Below, in pieces: positions 8,498-16,461 of a stretch of 64,000 bases of DNA. The stretch is from NCBI RefSeq assembly GCF_002286975.1, contig NZ_NSKB01000005.1, positions 310,001 through 374,000 on the forward strand, read 5' to 3'. The notes under the pieces are model-generated. The model was not told the origin of the DNA. It worked only from the letters and a program-made list of their open reading frames with translations, and searched no databases. The stretch comes from Halomonas salipaludis. Lineage in GTDB: Bacteria > Pseudomonadota > Gammaproteobacteria > Pseudomonadales > Halomonadaceae. The position numbers and the translations under genes were made by a program. How positions within the stretch are numbered: the stretch's first letter is position 1; every line of letters starts with the position of its first letter.

Positions 8498-9514
8498 CTA
8501 GCCGTATGCCACTGACGCAGCATGGGGCTGGTGCCCCCGCCGTCTCGATTCGCTCGGGTTGCAGCCGTAGTGAGTCGTGAAGTCACGAGAGAGGTGTGCG
8601 GCATCGGCAAAGCCGCAGTCGGCAGCGATCTCGGCCACCGAACTGTCGGTGTGGTGTAGCAGCCACTCGGCGTAGCGTAGCCGCATGGTCTTGAAGTAGC
8701 GCATGGGCGTGGTGCCCATCTCTTGCCTGAACAGGCGGTCCAACTGGCGGGGACTCAGGTTGATCCGCTCCGCCAGCCCCTGGGTGTCCAGCCGGGCATT
8801 CAGTGACTGCTCCATGGTCAGCACGGCGACGCGCACACGCTCATCGCGAATTTCATGAATGGCTTCGAAGAAGTGGGTCTGCGGCGAGTTGGAGGTGCGC
8901 ATGCCGTTTAGGATCATGTGTCGAATGGCCTGTTGCGCCTTCTCCGGGCCACACCGTCGACGGATCAGGTGCAATGCCATGTCGGTCGCCCCCGACGACC
9001 CGGCACAAGTGATGACCCGAGCGGATTCAAGGAACAGGCGATCGGGCGTCGCATCGATCTGTGGGAATTGCTGGCGAAAGTCGTTAATGACGTTCCAGTG
9101 CACACAGACCCGCTGGCCCTTGAGCAAGCCGGCCCGCGCGATGGAGAAGGTACCGGTACAGACGCCGACCAGCTTCACGCCCTGCTTGCAGGCTTCCTTC
9201 AGGTAATCGCTGAGTCCCTTGTCTTCGTGAGGATCGAGGTAATTGTTGCCGCCGCATACGGCGATATGGGTGAAGTGGCACGGGTCACGGTAAGAGGTTT
9301 GGGGGTGGACTTCCAGGCCGCAGCTCGAGGTCACTGGTCCCGGCCCCATGATCTGCCAGCTGCAATGAATCTGTCGGCTGCGTCCGCCCTTATCGGCAGC
9401 CAGGCGCAGCGAGTCGATGAAACCGGCAAAGGCATTCAGTGTGAAAAGTGGCAGCAGGATGAAACCGACACGCAGCGGCGGCTGTTGGAGGTGGGGCATC
9501 GATGGCCTCATCAC
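8498..9514 (-). CDS. GlxA-type transcriptional regulator (GATase1/DJ-1-like domain plus AraC HTH)
   Basis: A 338-residue regulator. Residues 10-190 form a DJ-1/PfpI-like domain containing a VCTGTF nucleophile-elbow-like stretch near residue 117. Residues 225-325 hold the AraC/XylS double helix-turn-helix, with LAERINLSPRQLDRLFRQ and the second-helix signature VAEIAADCGFADAAHLSRDF. Relatives regulate amino-acid and quaternary-amine catabolic genes (GlxA, ArgR and CdhR types). It lies directly upstream of dctP on the same strand and is the natural candidate regulator of the TRAP/racemase operon. The effector is unknown; a proline-related or amine ligand would fit the context. Confidence 0.88.
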   Translation of the reverse strand: MMRPSMPHLQQPPLRVGFILLPLFTLNAFAGFIDSLRLAADKGGRSRQIHCSWQIMGPGPVTSSCGLEVHPQTSYRDPCHFTHIAVCGGNNYLDPHEDKGLSDYLKEACKQGVKLVGVCTGTFSIARAGLLKGQRVCVHWNVINDFRQQFPQIDATPDRLFLESARVITCAGSSGATDMALHLIRRRCGPEKAQQAIRHMILNGMRTSNSPQTHFFEAIHEIRDERVRVAVLTMEQSLNARLDTQGLAERINLSPRQLDRLFRQEMGTTPMRYFKTMRLRYAEWLLHHTDSSVAEIAADCGFADAAHLSRDFTTHYGCNPSESRRRGHQPHAASVAYG

Positions 9515-9629
9515 GGCGAGCGAAAACGACAGTGCGTTAGTATGCGCCCACGCTGGCGGATCTTCGAGGCCAAGGCAATGTCATCGGATATCCTCTCCCG
9601 GTGGCAGGTCGAGGGTAGAGGGGGGTAGC

Positions 9630-9707
9630 ATGAAAGCGTCGAGGCGCAGCTACGACCACACTGTAGCCCATCACGTAAGGACACGACATGGCTTCTACTC
9701 GCCGTGA
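9630..9707 (+). other. Possible 25-codon leader ORF overlapping the DUF2157 start
   Basis: An ATG at 9630 is preceded by the very strong purine tract GAGGGGGG at 9618-9625. It opens a 25-codon frame (starting MKASRRSYDH) that ends at 9707, 20 nt inside the DUF2157 gene and in another frame. The peptide is basic and has no recognisable family. It could be a coupling leader peptide or just a fortuitous frame behind a purine run. Confidence 0.25.
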
Positions 9708-10671
9708 GCTGGCGGCATTGATCGAGCAGGGGGCAATACCCCCCGGGCAGGTGGGGCAGGCGGTCGCGCTCTCCGGGCTGCATCCGTCGGGGCGGGCCTG
9801 GGGCCTGTTCGTGGACCGGCTGCTGTTGTGGCTGGGTACGCTGGCGCTGGTCTTCGCGGTGATGTTCCTGGTCGCCTACAACTGGAACGAGATGCCCCGC
9901 TGGCTGCGTTTTGGGCTGGTGCAAGCGGCACTGGTGGCGGCGATTGCCGTCTACTGCTGGGCCGAGGGGCGCGGCATCGTGAAAAATAGGGTCGCCCGGG
10001 CGGCACTTATGTCGGCCTCGCTGCTGCTGGGCGTGTTGCTGGCGCTGTTCGGCCAGGTCTACCAGACCGGCGCCGACCCCTGGCAGCTGTTCTGTATCTG
10101 GGCGCTATTGATGCTGCCCTGGACGCTGGTGGCGCGCTTCGATGCGCTGTGGGTCCTGTGGCTTGGGCTGCTCAACCTCTCCGTGGCGCTCTATTTTCGT
10201 ACCTGGAGCGGCGCCTTTGGCCCCTTTTTCATCAGTGACGCTGCCGCCCTGTGGGGGCTGTTCGTGCTCAACACCTCGGCGCTGGTGGTATGGGAGCTGG
10301 GTGCTCGGCGCTGGCAATGGCTGTCGGCTGGCTGGGCCACGTGCCTGCTGGCGCTGGGCAGCGGCATCCCGGTGACGCTGTTGGTGCTCGCCTGGCTCTT
10401 CGATGAGCGGTCGGGCTTCTCGGCCGCCGCACTGGTCTATCCCGCCTGGCTGGCGGCGCTCTACGTCGTGTATCGCTACTGGCGAGCCGACCTTTTCATG
10501 CTGGCTGGGGGCTGCCTGTCGGTGATCGTGGTGGTGACCGCCTTGATTGGCCGCTATTTCATGCGCCAGGGGGATCCGGGTGGCTTGCTGGTGCTGGCGA
10601 TGGCGGTGCTGGGCATGGGGGCCATGGCAGTGATCTGGCTCAAGCGGCTTCACCGGGAGATGTCGGCATGA
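9688..10671 (+). CDS. DUF2157 domain-containing membrane protein
   Basis: A 327-residue integral membrane protein with a short cytosolic N terminus (residues 1-40) and about nine hydrophobic segments. The FGQVYQTGADPW stretch near residue 110 between two membrane segments is a hallmark of DUF2157. The family has no established function. AAGGA lies 6-7 nt before the ATG. It is the first of three genes that overlap by 4 nt each (DUF2157, DUF4401, GDYXXLXY). This arrangement recurs in many proteobacteria and suggests one membrane complex. Nothing in the sequence indicates a catalytic centre or nucleotide site. Confidence 0.85.
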   Translation: MASTRRELAALIEQGAIPPGQVGQAVALSGLHPSGRAWGLFVDRLLLWLGTLALVFAVMFLVAYNWNEMPRWLRFGLVQAALVAAIAVYCWAEGRGIVKNRVARAALMSASLLLGVLLALFGQVYQTGADPWQLFCIWALLMLPWTLVARFDALWVLWLGLLNLSVALYFRTWSGAFGPFFISDAAALWGLFVLNTSALVVWELGARRWQWLSAGWATCLLALGSGIPVTLLVLAWLFDERSGFSAAALVYPAWLAALYVVYRYWRADLFMLAGGCLSVIVVVTALIGRYFMRQGDPGGLLVLAMAVLGMGAMAVIWLKRLHREMSA

Positions 10672-11732
10672 CGGAATCGCTCAGAGAGAGGCTCGACCGG
10701 GCGGGCATTACGCTGGCCGAAGGCGAGGCGGCGCCAGCCATCGAGCCGCCCTGGTTCGTACGCGCGCTGCAGGCGTTCTCGGGGTGGCTGGCGGCGCTGT
10801 TCCTGCTCGGCTTCATCGGCATGGGGATGGTGTTCATACTCGAGAGCAGTATTGCCGCCGCCGCGCTGGGGCTGGTATTGATCGCCGGCGCCTATGCGCT
10901 GCTGCGCGGCAACGGCGGCGATTTCGTCGAGCACCTGGGGCTGGCCGCAAGCCTCTGCGGGCAGCTGCTGGTGGCCTGGGCGCTGGCCCATGCCCTGATC
11001 AATCAAACCGCCGGCCTGTGGTGGGCGCTGCTGCTGCTTCAGGTGATGCTCGCCCTGGTCATGCCGAGCCTTACCCATCGTGCCCTGTCGGCGTTGGCGG
11101 CGAGCCTGGCGCTCTATATGGCCTTGAGCGAGAGCCTCTCGGCGGCGCCCATCGCCGGCGGCCTGGTGCTGCTGGTAGCCGTGGCGCTGTGGCTCAACGA
11201 ATTTCGCTGGCCGGCACGAATGCGCCAGTGCCAGGCGCTGGGCCATGGCCTGCTGCTGGGCCTGCTGGCCATTCAGGTGATGGAGTATTCCGGCCAGTCG
11301 CTGCTCATGGAGCTTCATCGGGATGGCCTGGTGCTGACCTGGCTGGCGCCCTGGATGGGCGATGCGCTGGCCACGCTGGCGCTGTTGCTGCTGCTCCGCC
11401 ATATCTTCCAGCGCGAGGCCCACGCTATGGCACCACGCGTGCGGGTGGCGGCCTATGGCGCCGCCGCCGTCGTCATGCTGCTCTCGCTGCAGGCCCATGG
11501 CCTTAGCCAAGCGGTGGTGGTGATCACGCTGGGGTTTGCCATCGCTCACCGGCTGATCATCGCGCTTGGCGTGCTGTTGCTGCTGTTGGCCATGGCCAAC
11601 TACTACTACTGGCTGGAGGTCACGCTGCTGACCAAGTCTGCGACGTTGCTGGCACTCGGCGTGCTGCTGCTGGCGCTGCGCTGGGGGCTGCAGCGCTGGT
11701 GGCGACGGGGTGACGGGGAGGTGGCGCGATGA
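10668..11732 (+). CDS. DUF4401 domain-containing membrane protein
   Basis: A 354-residue protein that starts with a short soluble segment (about 35 residues) and continues as 10-11 hydrophobic segments ending in a basic cytosolic tail. The composition, with WFVRALQAFSGWLAALFLLGF near residue 27 and MANYYYWLEVTLLTKS near residue 305, agrees with the DUF4401 family found next to DUF2157. Its start overlaps the DUF2157 stop (ATGA) and its stop overlaps the next start, so all three proteins should be made in step. Function unknown; a multi-subunit transporter or envelope complex is possible but unproven. Confidence 0.83.
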   Translation: MTESLRERLDRAGITLAEGEAAPAIEPPWFVRALQAFSGWLAALFLLGFIGMGMVFILESSIAAAALGLVLIAGAYALLRGNGGDFVEHLGLAASLCGQLLVAWALAHALINQTAGLWWALLLLQVMLALVMPSLTHRALSALAASLALYMALSESLSAAPIAGGLVLLVAVALWLNEFRWPARMRQCQALGHGLLLGLLAIQVMEYSGQSLLMELHRDGLVLTWLAPWMGDALATLALLLLLRHIFQREAHAMAPRVRVAAYGAAAVVMLLSLQAHGLSQAVVVITLGFAIAHRLIIALGVLLLLLAMANYYYWLEVTLLTKSATLLALGVLLLALRWGLQRWWRRGDGEVAR

Positions 11733-12265
11733 TGTCCTCCGTCAAGTGGCGCCGGGGGCTGGTGGTGGTGGCCACCCTGCTGATCCTGGCGCTGGTCAAC
11801 TGGGCGATCTGGGCCAAGGAGCGCCATCTGGCCGAGGGTGAGGTGGTGTATCTCGAGTTGGCGCCGGTGGATCCGCGCTCATTGATGCAGGGCGATTACA
11901 TGGCGCTGAACTTCGAACTCGCCAACCGCATCAGCGAGGCTCGCGGCGCCCAGCGCTCGGAGGGCGGCGAGCCGCTGGCCGCCGATGGCCATGTGGTCGT
12001 GCGACTGGATGCGCAGCGCGTCGCCGGCTTCCAGCATCTCGATGCCGGCGAGCAGGCGCTGGAGGTCGATGAAATGCGCCTGCGCTATCGGGTGCGTAAC
12101 GGCCGGGTGCGCTTTGCCACCGACGCCTTCTTCTTTCAGGAGGGCCACGCCGAACGCTTTGAGCCCGCCCGCTACGGCCAGTTTCGCGTCAACCAGCGCG
12201 GAGAACCCCTACTGGTCTCGCTGCACGACGCTGAGCTCGAGCAGCTCGGAGAGATGGCGCGATAG
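11729..12265 (+). CDS. GDYXXLXY domain-containing membrane-anchored protein
   Basis: A 178-residue protein with one N-terminal membrane segment (residues 11-28) and a soluble, probably periplasmic, domain. The defining motif reads GDYMALNF near residue 55 inside PVDPRSLMQGDYMALNF, so the final Tyr of the family motif is replaced by Phe. This family of unknown function is typically encoded with DUF2157/DUF4401 proteins, as here with 4-nt overlaps. A second ATG directly follows the first (11729 and 11732), and either could be used. It is the last gene of the unit, followed by a strong hairpin. Confidence 0.82.
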   Translation: MMSSVKWRRGLVVVATLLILALVNWAIWAKERHLAEGEVVYLELAPVDPRSLMQGDYMALNFELANRISEARGAQRSEGGEPLAADGHVVVRLDAQRVAGFQHLDAGEQALEVDEMRLRYRVRNGRVRFATDAFFFQEGHAERFEPARYGQFRVNQRGEPLLVSLHDAELEQLGEMAR

Positions 12266-12283
12266 GGGGCATGGCGAGGGGCG

Positions 12284-12343
12284 TAGGTTGGCTCGTCGGG
12301 AACGGCACTGGCCTGCGTTCGCCGACGGTTCGTACAAAACCTA
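12284..12343. repeat. Palindromic intergenic element, possible bidirectional terminator
   Basis: Outer arms TAGGTT (12284-12289) and AACCTA (12338-12343) enclose CGTCGG-GAACG (12294-12304) and CGTTC-G-CCGACG (12316-12327), which pair with one bulge around an 11-nt loop. The element separates the convergent GDYXXLXY and GGDEF-EAL genes and overlaps the last codon of the latter. Its nested symmetric design looks like a dispersed intergenic element rather than chance. No second copy is in the window. Confidence 0.5.
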
Positions 12344-14128
12344 GGACAGCCAGCATTGGGCAAACTTCTCGGCCGTTAATGGCTGGTCAAAGTAGTACCC
12401 CTGTGCCTGAGAGCACCCCATCGAGAGTAATGCGCTTGCCTGAGCCTGGTGCTCAATGCCTTCCGCAATCGTCCCCATCCCCAGCGTGTTCGCCATGGCA
12501 ATAATCGTTGCGACGATGACACGGTCATTGTCGCTAATCAGCATGTCGCGGACGAAGGAGATATCAATTTTGATTTTATCTGCAGAAAAGCGTTTTAGGT
12601 AAGCCAGCGATGAGTAGCCGGTTCCGAAATCATCGATCGAGAGCCCTAGCCCCTTACTCTTCAACACCTCTGTCATGGAGATGGCTTTTTCAGGATTATC
12701 CATGATGCCGCTTTCGGTGATTTCCAGGCTGAGTTTGGAGGGGGGGATGTCGAAGTGAGAGCAGCTGTTGAGCAAGTGGGTGACCAAGTCGTCCTCTTCA
12801 AACTGGGCGGCGGCAATGTTAATCGCCAACTGCCCTGGCATGTCCTGGCCTTTATGATGCCACTCGGCAAGCTGCCGGCAGGCTTCTTCGATGACCCAGT
12901 GACCAAGTGCGACGATCATGCCGCGCTCTTCGGCGATGGGAATGAACTTGCCCGGCGATACGTTGCCAAGCTCCTCATCATACCATCGGCAAAGGGCTTC
13001 GGCGCCAATCAACTTGCCGCTATGTAAATCCACCTGAGGCTGAAAGTGCAGACTCAGCCTACTTCCTGCTATGGCAGCGGTTAGGCGTTTGGCGATATGT
13101 AGTTGCTCTGAGACGACACGTTCCATCCAAGGTTCGAATATGCAAATGGCACGTTTTGCGCGCTTCGCTTGATACATGGCAATATCACTGCGCTTCAACA
13201 GCTCCAGAGGCGTTATCGCATGCTTGGGATAGAGTGAAATACCGATTCCCACGGAAATCTGAAAAGAGTGTTGCTCTACAACAATAGGTGGTTCAATGCT
13301 ATCGCAAAGCCGTTGAGCGGTGGCTAGCGCATTAACCTCACCTGCTGCTGGGCAAATCACTATGAATTCATCACCACCTAACCGAGCCAAGAATTCGCCT
13401 GTATTTAGTGAGGCAGAGAGGCGGCCGGCAATGGTCTTTATAACCAAGTCGCCCAAGTCGTGGCCGGCGGTGTCGTTAATCTCTTTGAAATGGTTGAGAT
13501 CCAGCAGTAGTAGGGCAGTCCTTGACGGTTTATGGTTAGTCAGGACGTGCTCTAAATGGTGCATGAATGCGGCACGATTAGGCAATTGAGTGCCGGGGTC
13601 ACAAAAGGCTAATTGGCGTATCCGCGCTTCATCTTGCTGACGTTCTAGCTCTGATGCAGTTCTTGCGGCAAATATCTGCAATACATTGCGCACGATATTT
13701 ACATCACTCAGCGGTTTTTTGAACATCACGCCGATAAGTCCCATCGGCTGCCCATGGCTATCATCCAGTCGACGTCCTACATATCCATTCACCCAAGAGA
13801 GCGCGCCGTTGGTCTCGGCTGGCAGCATGATGGCAGCTCCCTCATGAACGATGCACTCATGTTCAACCATCACCTTGTGGCATGGTACACCGGGAAGATA
13901 GTAGGCAAAATTTTTCTGGTGCTGGCCATTTACATACAGCGTCAGAGTGTGGGCTATGTCAGGATCTTGCTTGTCCAGCAGGGCAATGAATCCGACTTCA
14001 GCAAATAGTGCCTCAGCCATATGGGCAGTGAGCTGATGCAGAAATGCTTCGTCATTTTTTCCAGATACAGCGGTCGCGACGTTAACAACGGTGTGGTGAA
14101 GACGTTGTTGTTCATTAATGGTGTTCAT
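12341..14128 (-). CDS. GAF-GGDEF-EAL cyclic-di-GMP protein
   Basis: A 595-residue soluble signalling protein. Residues 15-160 look like a GAF sensor. The diguanylate cyclase domain has an intact GGDEF at 251-255 but no RxxD inhibitory site five residues before it. The phosphodiesterase domain has EAL at 377-379 and the downstream catalytic motifs (NIAAAQF, ESGIMDN, DDFGTGYSS, AEGIE, QGYYFDQP), all conserved. Both activities are therefore chemically possible; which dominates cannot be told. GAGG sits 5 nt before the ATG. GC content is lower than in most neighbours, and the gene borders an AT-rich stretch, hinting at acquisition with the region to its right. Confidence 0.92.
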   Translation of the reverse strand: MNTINEQQRLHHTVVNVATAVSGKNDEAFLHQLTAHMAEALFAEVGFIALLDKQDPDIAHTLTLYVNGQHQKNFAYYLPGVPCHKVMVEHECIVHEGAAIMLPAETNGALSWVNGYVGRRLDDSHGQPMGLIGVMFKKPLSDVNIVRNVLQIFAARTASELERQQDEARIRQLAFCDPGTQLPNRAAFMHHLEHVLTNHKPSRTALLLLDLNHFKEINDTAGHDLGDLVIKTIAGRLSASLNTGEFLARLGGDEFIVICPAAGEVNALATAQRLCDSIEPPIVVEQHSFQISVGIGISLYPKHAITPLELLKRSDIAMYQAKRAKRAICIFEPWMERVVSEQLHIAKRLTAAIAGSRLSLHFQPQVDLHSGKLIGAEALCRWYDEELGNVSPGKFIPIAEERGMIVALGHWVIEEACRQLAEWHHKGQDMPGQLAINIAAAQFEEDDLVTHLLNSCSHFDIPPSKLSLEITESGIMDNPEKAISMTEVLKSKGLGLSIDDFGTGYSSLAYLKRFSADKIKIDISFVRDMLISDNDRVIVATIIAMANTLGMGTIAEGIEHQAQASALLSMGCSQAQGYYFDQPLTAEKFAQCWLS

Positions 14129-14747
14129 CGGAGCCTCATCATGTTGTCCAACTCTTTTCAGCGCCCGCTTGTTGTGTGATGTCGTTTACTACCTGTATGA
14201 ACTCCCTGTAACTGTGCTGCCTATCAGCCATAGGGTGAGAAGCCGGTTGTTAATTACTAGCCCGCTCGCGATCGGGTACCATATAGCGTGGCCATGAGCG
14301 GTCGCTCGATTTCGGCGAGCTCGTCACCTCGACCGAAGGTGTTCTTGATCTTCTCAAATCGCTCATGTCGCCCACCTTGACATCTATAAAGCTAGTTATT
14401 GAAAGCGCCTCTCGAAATGTAATCGCTCAGTCGCTTTTCGATTAAAAACAGTTTCATTAAATTACATTTTTCTAATTTAATGGAGCAGCAAGCAGGCGCT
14501 ATTCCGCATAGAAGCTCATCGCATATCAGTATAAGAAACTGTGAAACTATCGTTAGGCAGTGCTTTTTTCTGGAATCTGGCGGCATCTATGGTGCGCTGG
14601 CGAGCCATTATGTATCATTAAGTATCAAAAGAATGCAAAATGTAAAAATAGGCTTCTATTTCAACCTTATGGGTTGATATTCAACCTAAGCAGTCCTTCA
14701 TGTCAATAGGTCGCTCCTCAACCATCTAGGTCCACATGGAGGGCGTT
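14129..14747. other. AT-rich intergenic stretch with inverted repeat, no clear intact gene
   Basis: About 620 nt between the GGDEF-EAL gene (-) and the XRE gene (+), so promoters for both should lie here. The left half is GC-normal and contains a gene-like remnant; the right half (about 14390-14735) is markedly AT-rich. A perfect 10-bp inverted repeat, CATTAAATTA (14455-14464) and TAATTTAATG (14473-14482), encloses an 8-nt loop. Two open frames of 64-65 codons on opposite strands here lack start signals and plausible composition, so they are not called. Confidence 0.5.
14257..14391 (-). pseudogene. Possible C-terminal gene remnant
   Basis: A 44-codon frame without a start codon ends at 14257. 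It reads like a real protein tail (for example RFEKIKNTFGRGDELAEIER followed by PLMATLYGTRSRAG) and has higher GC than the DNA to its right. The alternation of charged and hydrophobic residues looks like coding sequence cut off at about 14390, where the AT-rich stretch begins. I do not recognise the parent family. Confidence 0.25.
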
Positions 14748-15095
14748 GTGAATAAAACAGAACAGAAACGGCTAGCAGGCAGCATTGGTCGAGCTATTGC
14801 CAAGCAGCGGGTTCTCAGTCAATTGACCCAAGAAGAAGTTGCTGAGCGCTTAGGTGTTGGTAATGAAGCCGTTTCGCGAATCGAGCGGGGACGTGTAATT
14901 CCCAACATTGTGCGCTTAATAGAGCTCGCGGAGATTTTAAACTGCGAAGCCGCGGAGCTGCTCGGCCAGGCCAGCTCGCATGTTGATGATCAGGCAAGCA
15001 GAATGAAACAGTTGTTATCACCTTTAAAGCCAAGTGACCGCCAATTGGTTGTGGATGTTGTAGAAAAGTTGACTGTCAGGCTAAGGGTGGATTGA
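14748..15095 (+). CDS. XRE-family transcriptional regulator
   Basis: A small DNA-binding protein of 115 residues. A helix-turn-helix of the XRE/Cro-CI type occupies about residues 8-62 (IGRAIAKQRVLSQLTQEEVAERL, then GVGNEAVSRIERGRVIPN), followed by a helical tail that may mediate dimerisation. An ATG at 14736 is in frame, but GGAGGG at 14738-14743 is correctly placed for the GTG at 14748, which I prefer. Codon usage and base composition are more AT-rich than the surrounding genome, suggesting acquired DNA. No partner toxin, methylase or phage gene is next to it, so its target is unknown. Confidence 0.8.
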   Translation: MNKTEQKRLAGSIGRAIAKQRVLSQLTQEEVAERLGVGNEAVSRIERGRVIPNIVRLIELAEILNCEAAELLGQASSHVDDQASRMKQLLSPLKPSDRQLVVDVVEKLTVRLRVD

Positions 15096-15241
15096 ATATA
15101 ATTGCGATGTTGCGCTTGTCTTTCATTGCGTCTGCTGCAAATAACGAGGAAATATTTTGTTATGACAGGCGAGTGCGTTTCCACCATCTCCAGCGCTCGG
15201 CAGTCGATCACTGGCGGGCGCTGTTAAGCACCCTGCTGGCG

Positions 15242-15286
15242 CTCACGGCTAGCAGGGAGATCTCCCACGGCAGCATTCCCCGTGAG
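15242..15286. repeat. Nested inverted repeats downstream of the XRE gene
   Basis: CTCACGG (15242-15248) pairs with CCGTGAG (15280-15286), and inside them GGGAGATCTCCC (15255-15266) is a perfect palindrome. It lies just before the small membrane-protein gene. It may act as a terminator-like structure or operator; no T-run follows. Confidence 0.4.
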
Positions 15287-15308
15287 ACTGGTTGGTAGAG
15301 GGTATATG

Positions 15309-15779
15309 ATGGGGGCTGTTACTCAAGCTTGCGTCCGGAGCCACATGACCAGGGACAGCGTTCATCAAATCTTGATTGCGGCCGAGCTGTTCTTGCTGGC
15401 ACTCCCGGTCAGTGTGATCTGTATGCTCTTCAGCCTGGCCTTGCTGTTCACCGTGAGCTTTCCATGGAGCTTGGAAGCATTGCTGATTATACATTTCGTG
15501 CTGATAGGCAACCTGGGGATTGTGGGTCTATGGTGGGTGGCGGTCGCGTATCTTCGCTATCCTGGAGCGGGCCTGAAGAAGCCGCAGTGGGAGTGGCGGG
15601 CCGCCTGTCTCGGGGCCGGGCTGGTGAGCGTTTCACTGCTGCTGCTGGGCCTGATCGTCGCCGGCTGGCAAGCGCCAGAGGCCGCGGTCATCGTGGCCAC
15701 GGGCAGTTTGGCCAGCCCGCTGCTGGTGCCGTTTCTGCATCTTGCCTGCCTGCGGCGAACGCCGCTGGCCAGGCAGTGA
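15309..15779 (+). CDS. Small four-helix membrane protein of unknown function
   Basis: About 156 residues with four clear hydrophobic segments (roughly residues 21-48, 53-76, 92-114 and 120-141) and a short basic C terminus. No family motif is recognised. Start choice is open: ATG 15309 has AGAGG at a 6-nt spacing, while ATG 15345 (MTRDSVHQIL) has CGGAG at 4 nt; upstream in-frame ATGs lack sites. It stands alone, convergent with cspA. Hydrophobicity pattern and high-GC codon usage support a real gene. Confidence 0.6.
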   Translation: MGAVTQACVRSHMTRDSVHQILIAAELFLLALPVSVICMLFSLALLFTVSFPWSLEALLIIHFVLIGNLGIVGLWWVAVAYLRYPGAGLKKPQWEWRAACLGAGLVSVSLLLLGLIVAGWQAPEAAVIVATGSLASPLLVPFLHLACLRRTPLARQ

Positions 15780-15860
15780 GGCACCGCCCGGATCGAGCGT
15801 TTCCAGGAGCGGATCATGACATCTCCTGGCAAGGGCCAAATTTTCCGGTAGCCATAACGC

Positions 15861-15888
15861 ATCAGGGCCCGCCGAGGCGGGCCCTGAT
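15861..15888 (-). terminator. GC-rich hairpin downstream of the first cspA
   Basis: ATCAGGGCCCGC (15861-15872) and GCGGGCCCTGAT (15877-15888) form a perfect 12-bp stem with a CGAG loop, 39 nt after the cspA stop on the minus strand. It has no strong U-tract. Because it is symmetric it may also serve the convergent membrane-protein gene. The same core stem is repeated after the second cspA. Confidence 0.6.
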
Positions 15889-15927
15889 ATCGACCCCGTG
15901 GGGTTCGAACACTCGTTAACCGTTACG

Positions 15928-16134
15928 TTATGCGAGTTGCTTGATATTTGAAGCCTGGAGGCCTTTTTGGCCCTGGGTCACGTCAAAAGAGACGGAGCTG
16001 CCTTCTTCCAGGGATTTGAAGCCTTCTGCCTGAATGGCGGAGAAGTGGGCAAAGACGTCATCACCACCGTCGCTCGGTGCGATAAAGCCAAAACCTTTTG
16101 CGTCGTTAAACCACTTAACTGTGCCAGTTGCCAT
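15928..16134 (-). CDS. Cold-shock domain protein (CspA family), copy 1
   Basis: A 68-residue single cold-shock domain starting [21 protein letters not shown]1 (KGFGFI) and RNP2 (VFAHF) are both present, as is the hydrophobic end typical of CspA. It binds single-stranded RNA and acts as an RNA chaperone. The frame extends 11 codons upstream, but the ATG at 16134 gives the family-standard N terminus and has AAAGGAT about 6 nt before it. A long structured leader resembling the one upstream of the second copy precedes it, so post-transcriptional or cold control is likely. Copy 2, on the other side of mscS, is over 80% identical by eye. Confidence 0.95.
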   Translation of the reverse strand: MATGTVKWFNDAKGFGFIAPSDGGDDVFAHFSAIQAEGFKSLEEGSSVSFDVTQGQKGLQASNIKQLA

Positions 16135-16307
16135 AATGTCGATCCTTTCGCGCTTAGCGCCTTGCAATATTACTGGTTTTACCCAGATGTGCAGCGGGTA
16201 GAACGAGATAAAATTACAGACTGCCGAAGAAAATCGTACATTACTGAATTACTTACCGTTAACTAACCTGCTTTACCTACGGTGTCACGGTTATTCGCTC
16301 GGGTCAA
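16135..16307 (-). promoter_or_regulatory. Conserved cspA leader and promoter block, copy 1
   Basis: On the minus strand TTGACCCG (-35 TTGACC at 16307-16302), 15 nt, then CACCGTAG (16284-16277) form a block repeated upstream of the second cspA. A transcript starting near 16270 would have a leader of about 135 nt. Just before the ribosome-binding site, GCGC-TAA-GCGC (16150-16160) can form a small hairpin. Blocks such as TTACCCAGA and AATTACAG-CTGCCGAA are shared by both leaders when read on the plus strand. Confidence 0.55.
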
Positions 16308-16461
16308 AGTCTTTTTTGATTTTTGCTATTTAATAGTCCACCTACGGCTGGACGAAACGGTCGTCGGTGAGCTGTACTGCTAACAGCCTTGGGGGCGGCG
16401 CACCCCAAGCAGCGCTGTCTGAGGGAAGAGACGGCGGTCCGCTTCAATTAGGAAGAATGGC

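Noticed and set aside
14392-14677. Two opposite 64-65 codon frames in the AT-rich stretch
   Set aside because: No ribosome-binding sites, implausible composition and mutual overlap.
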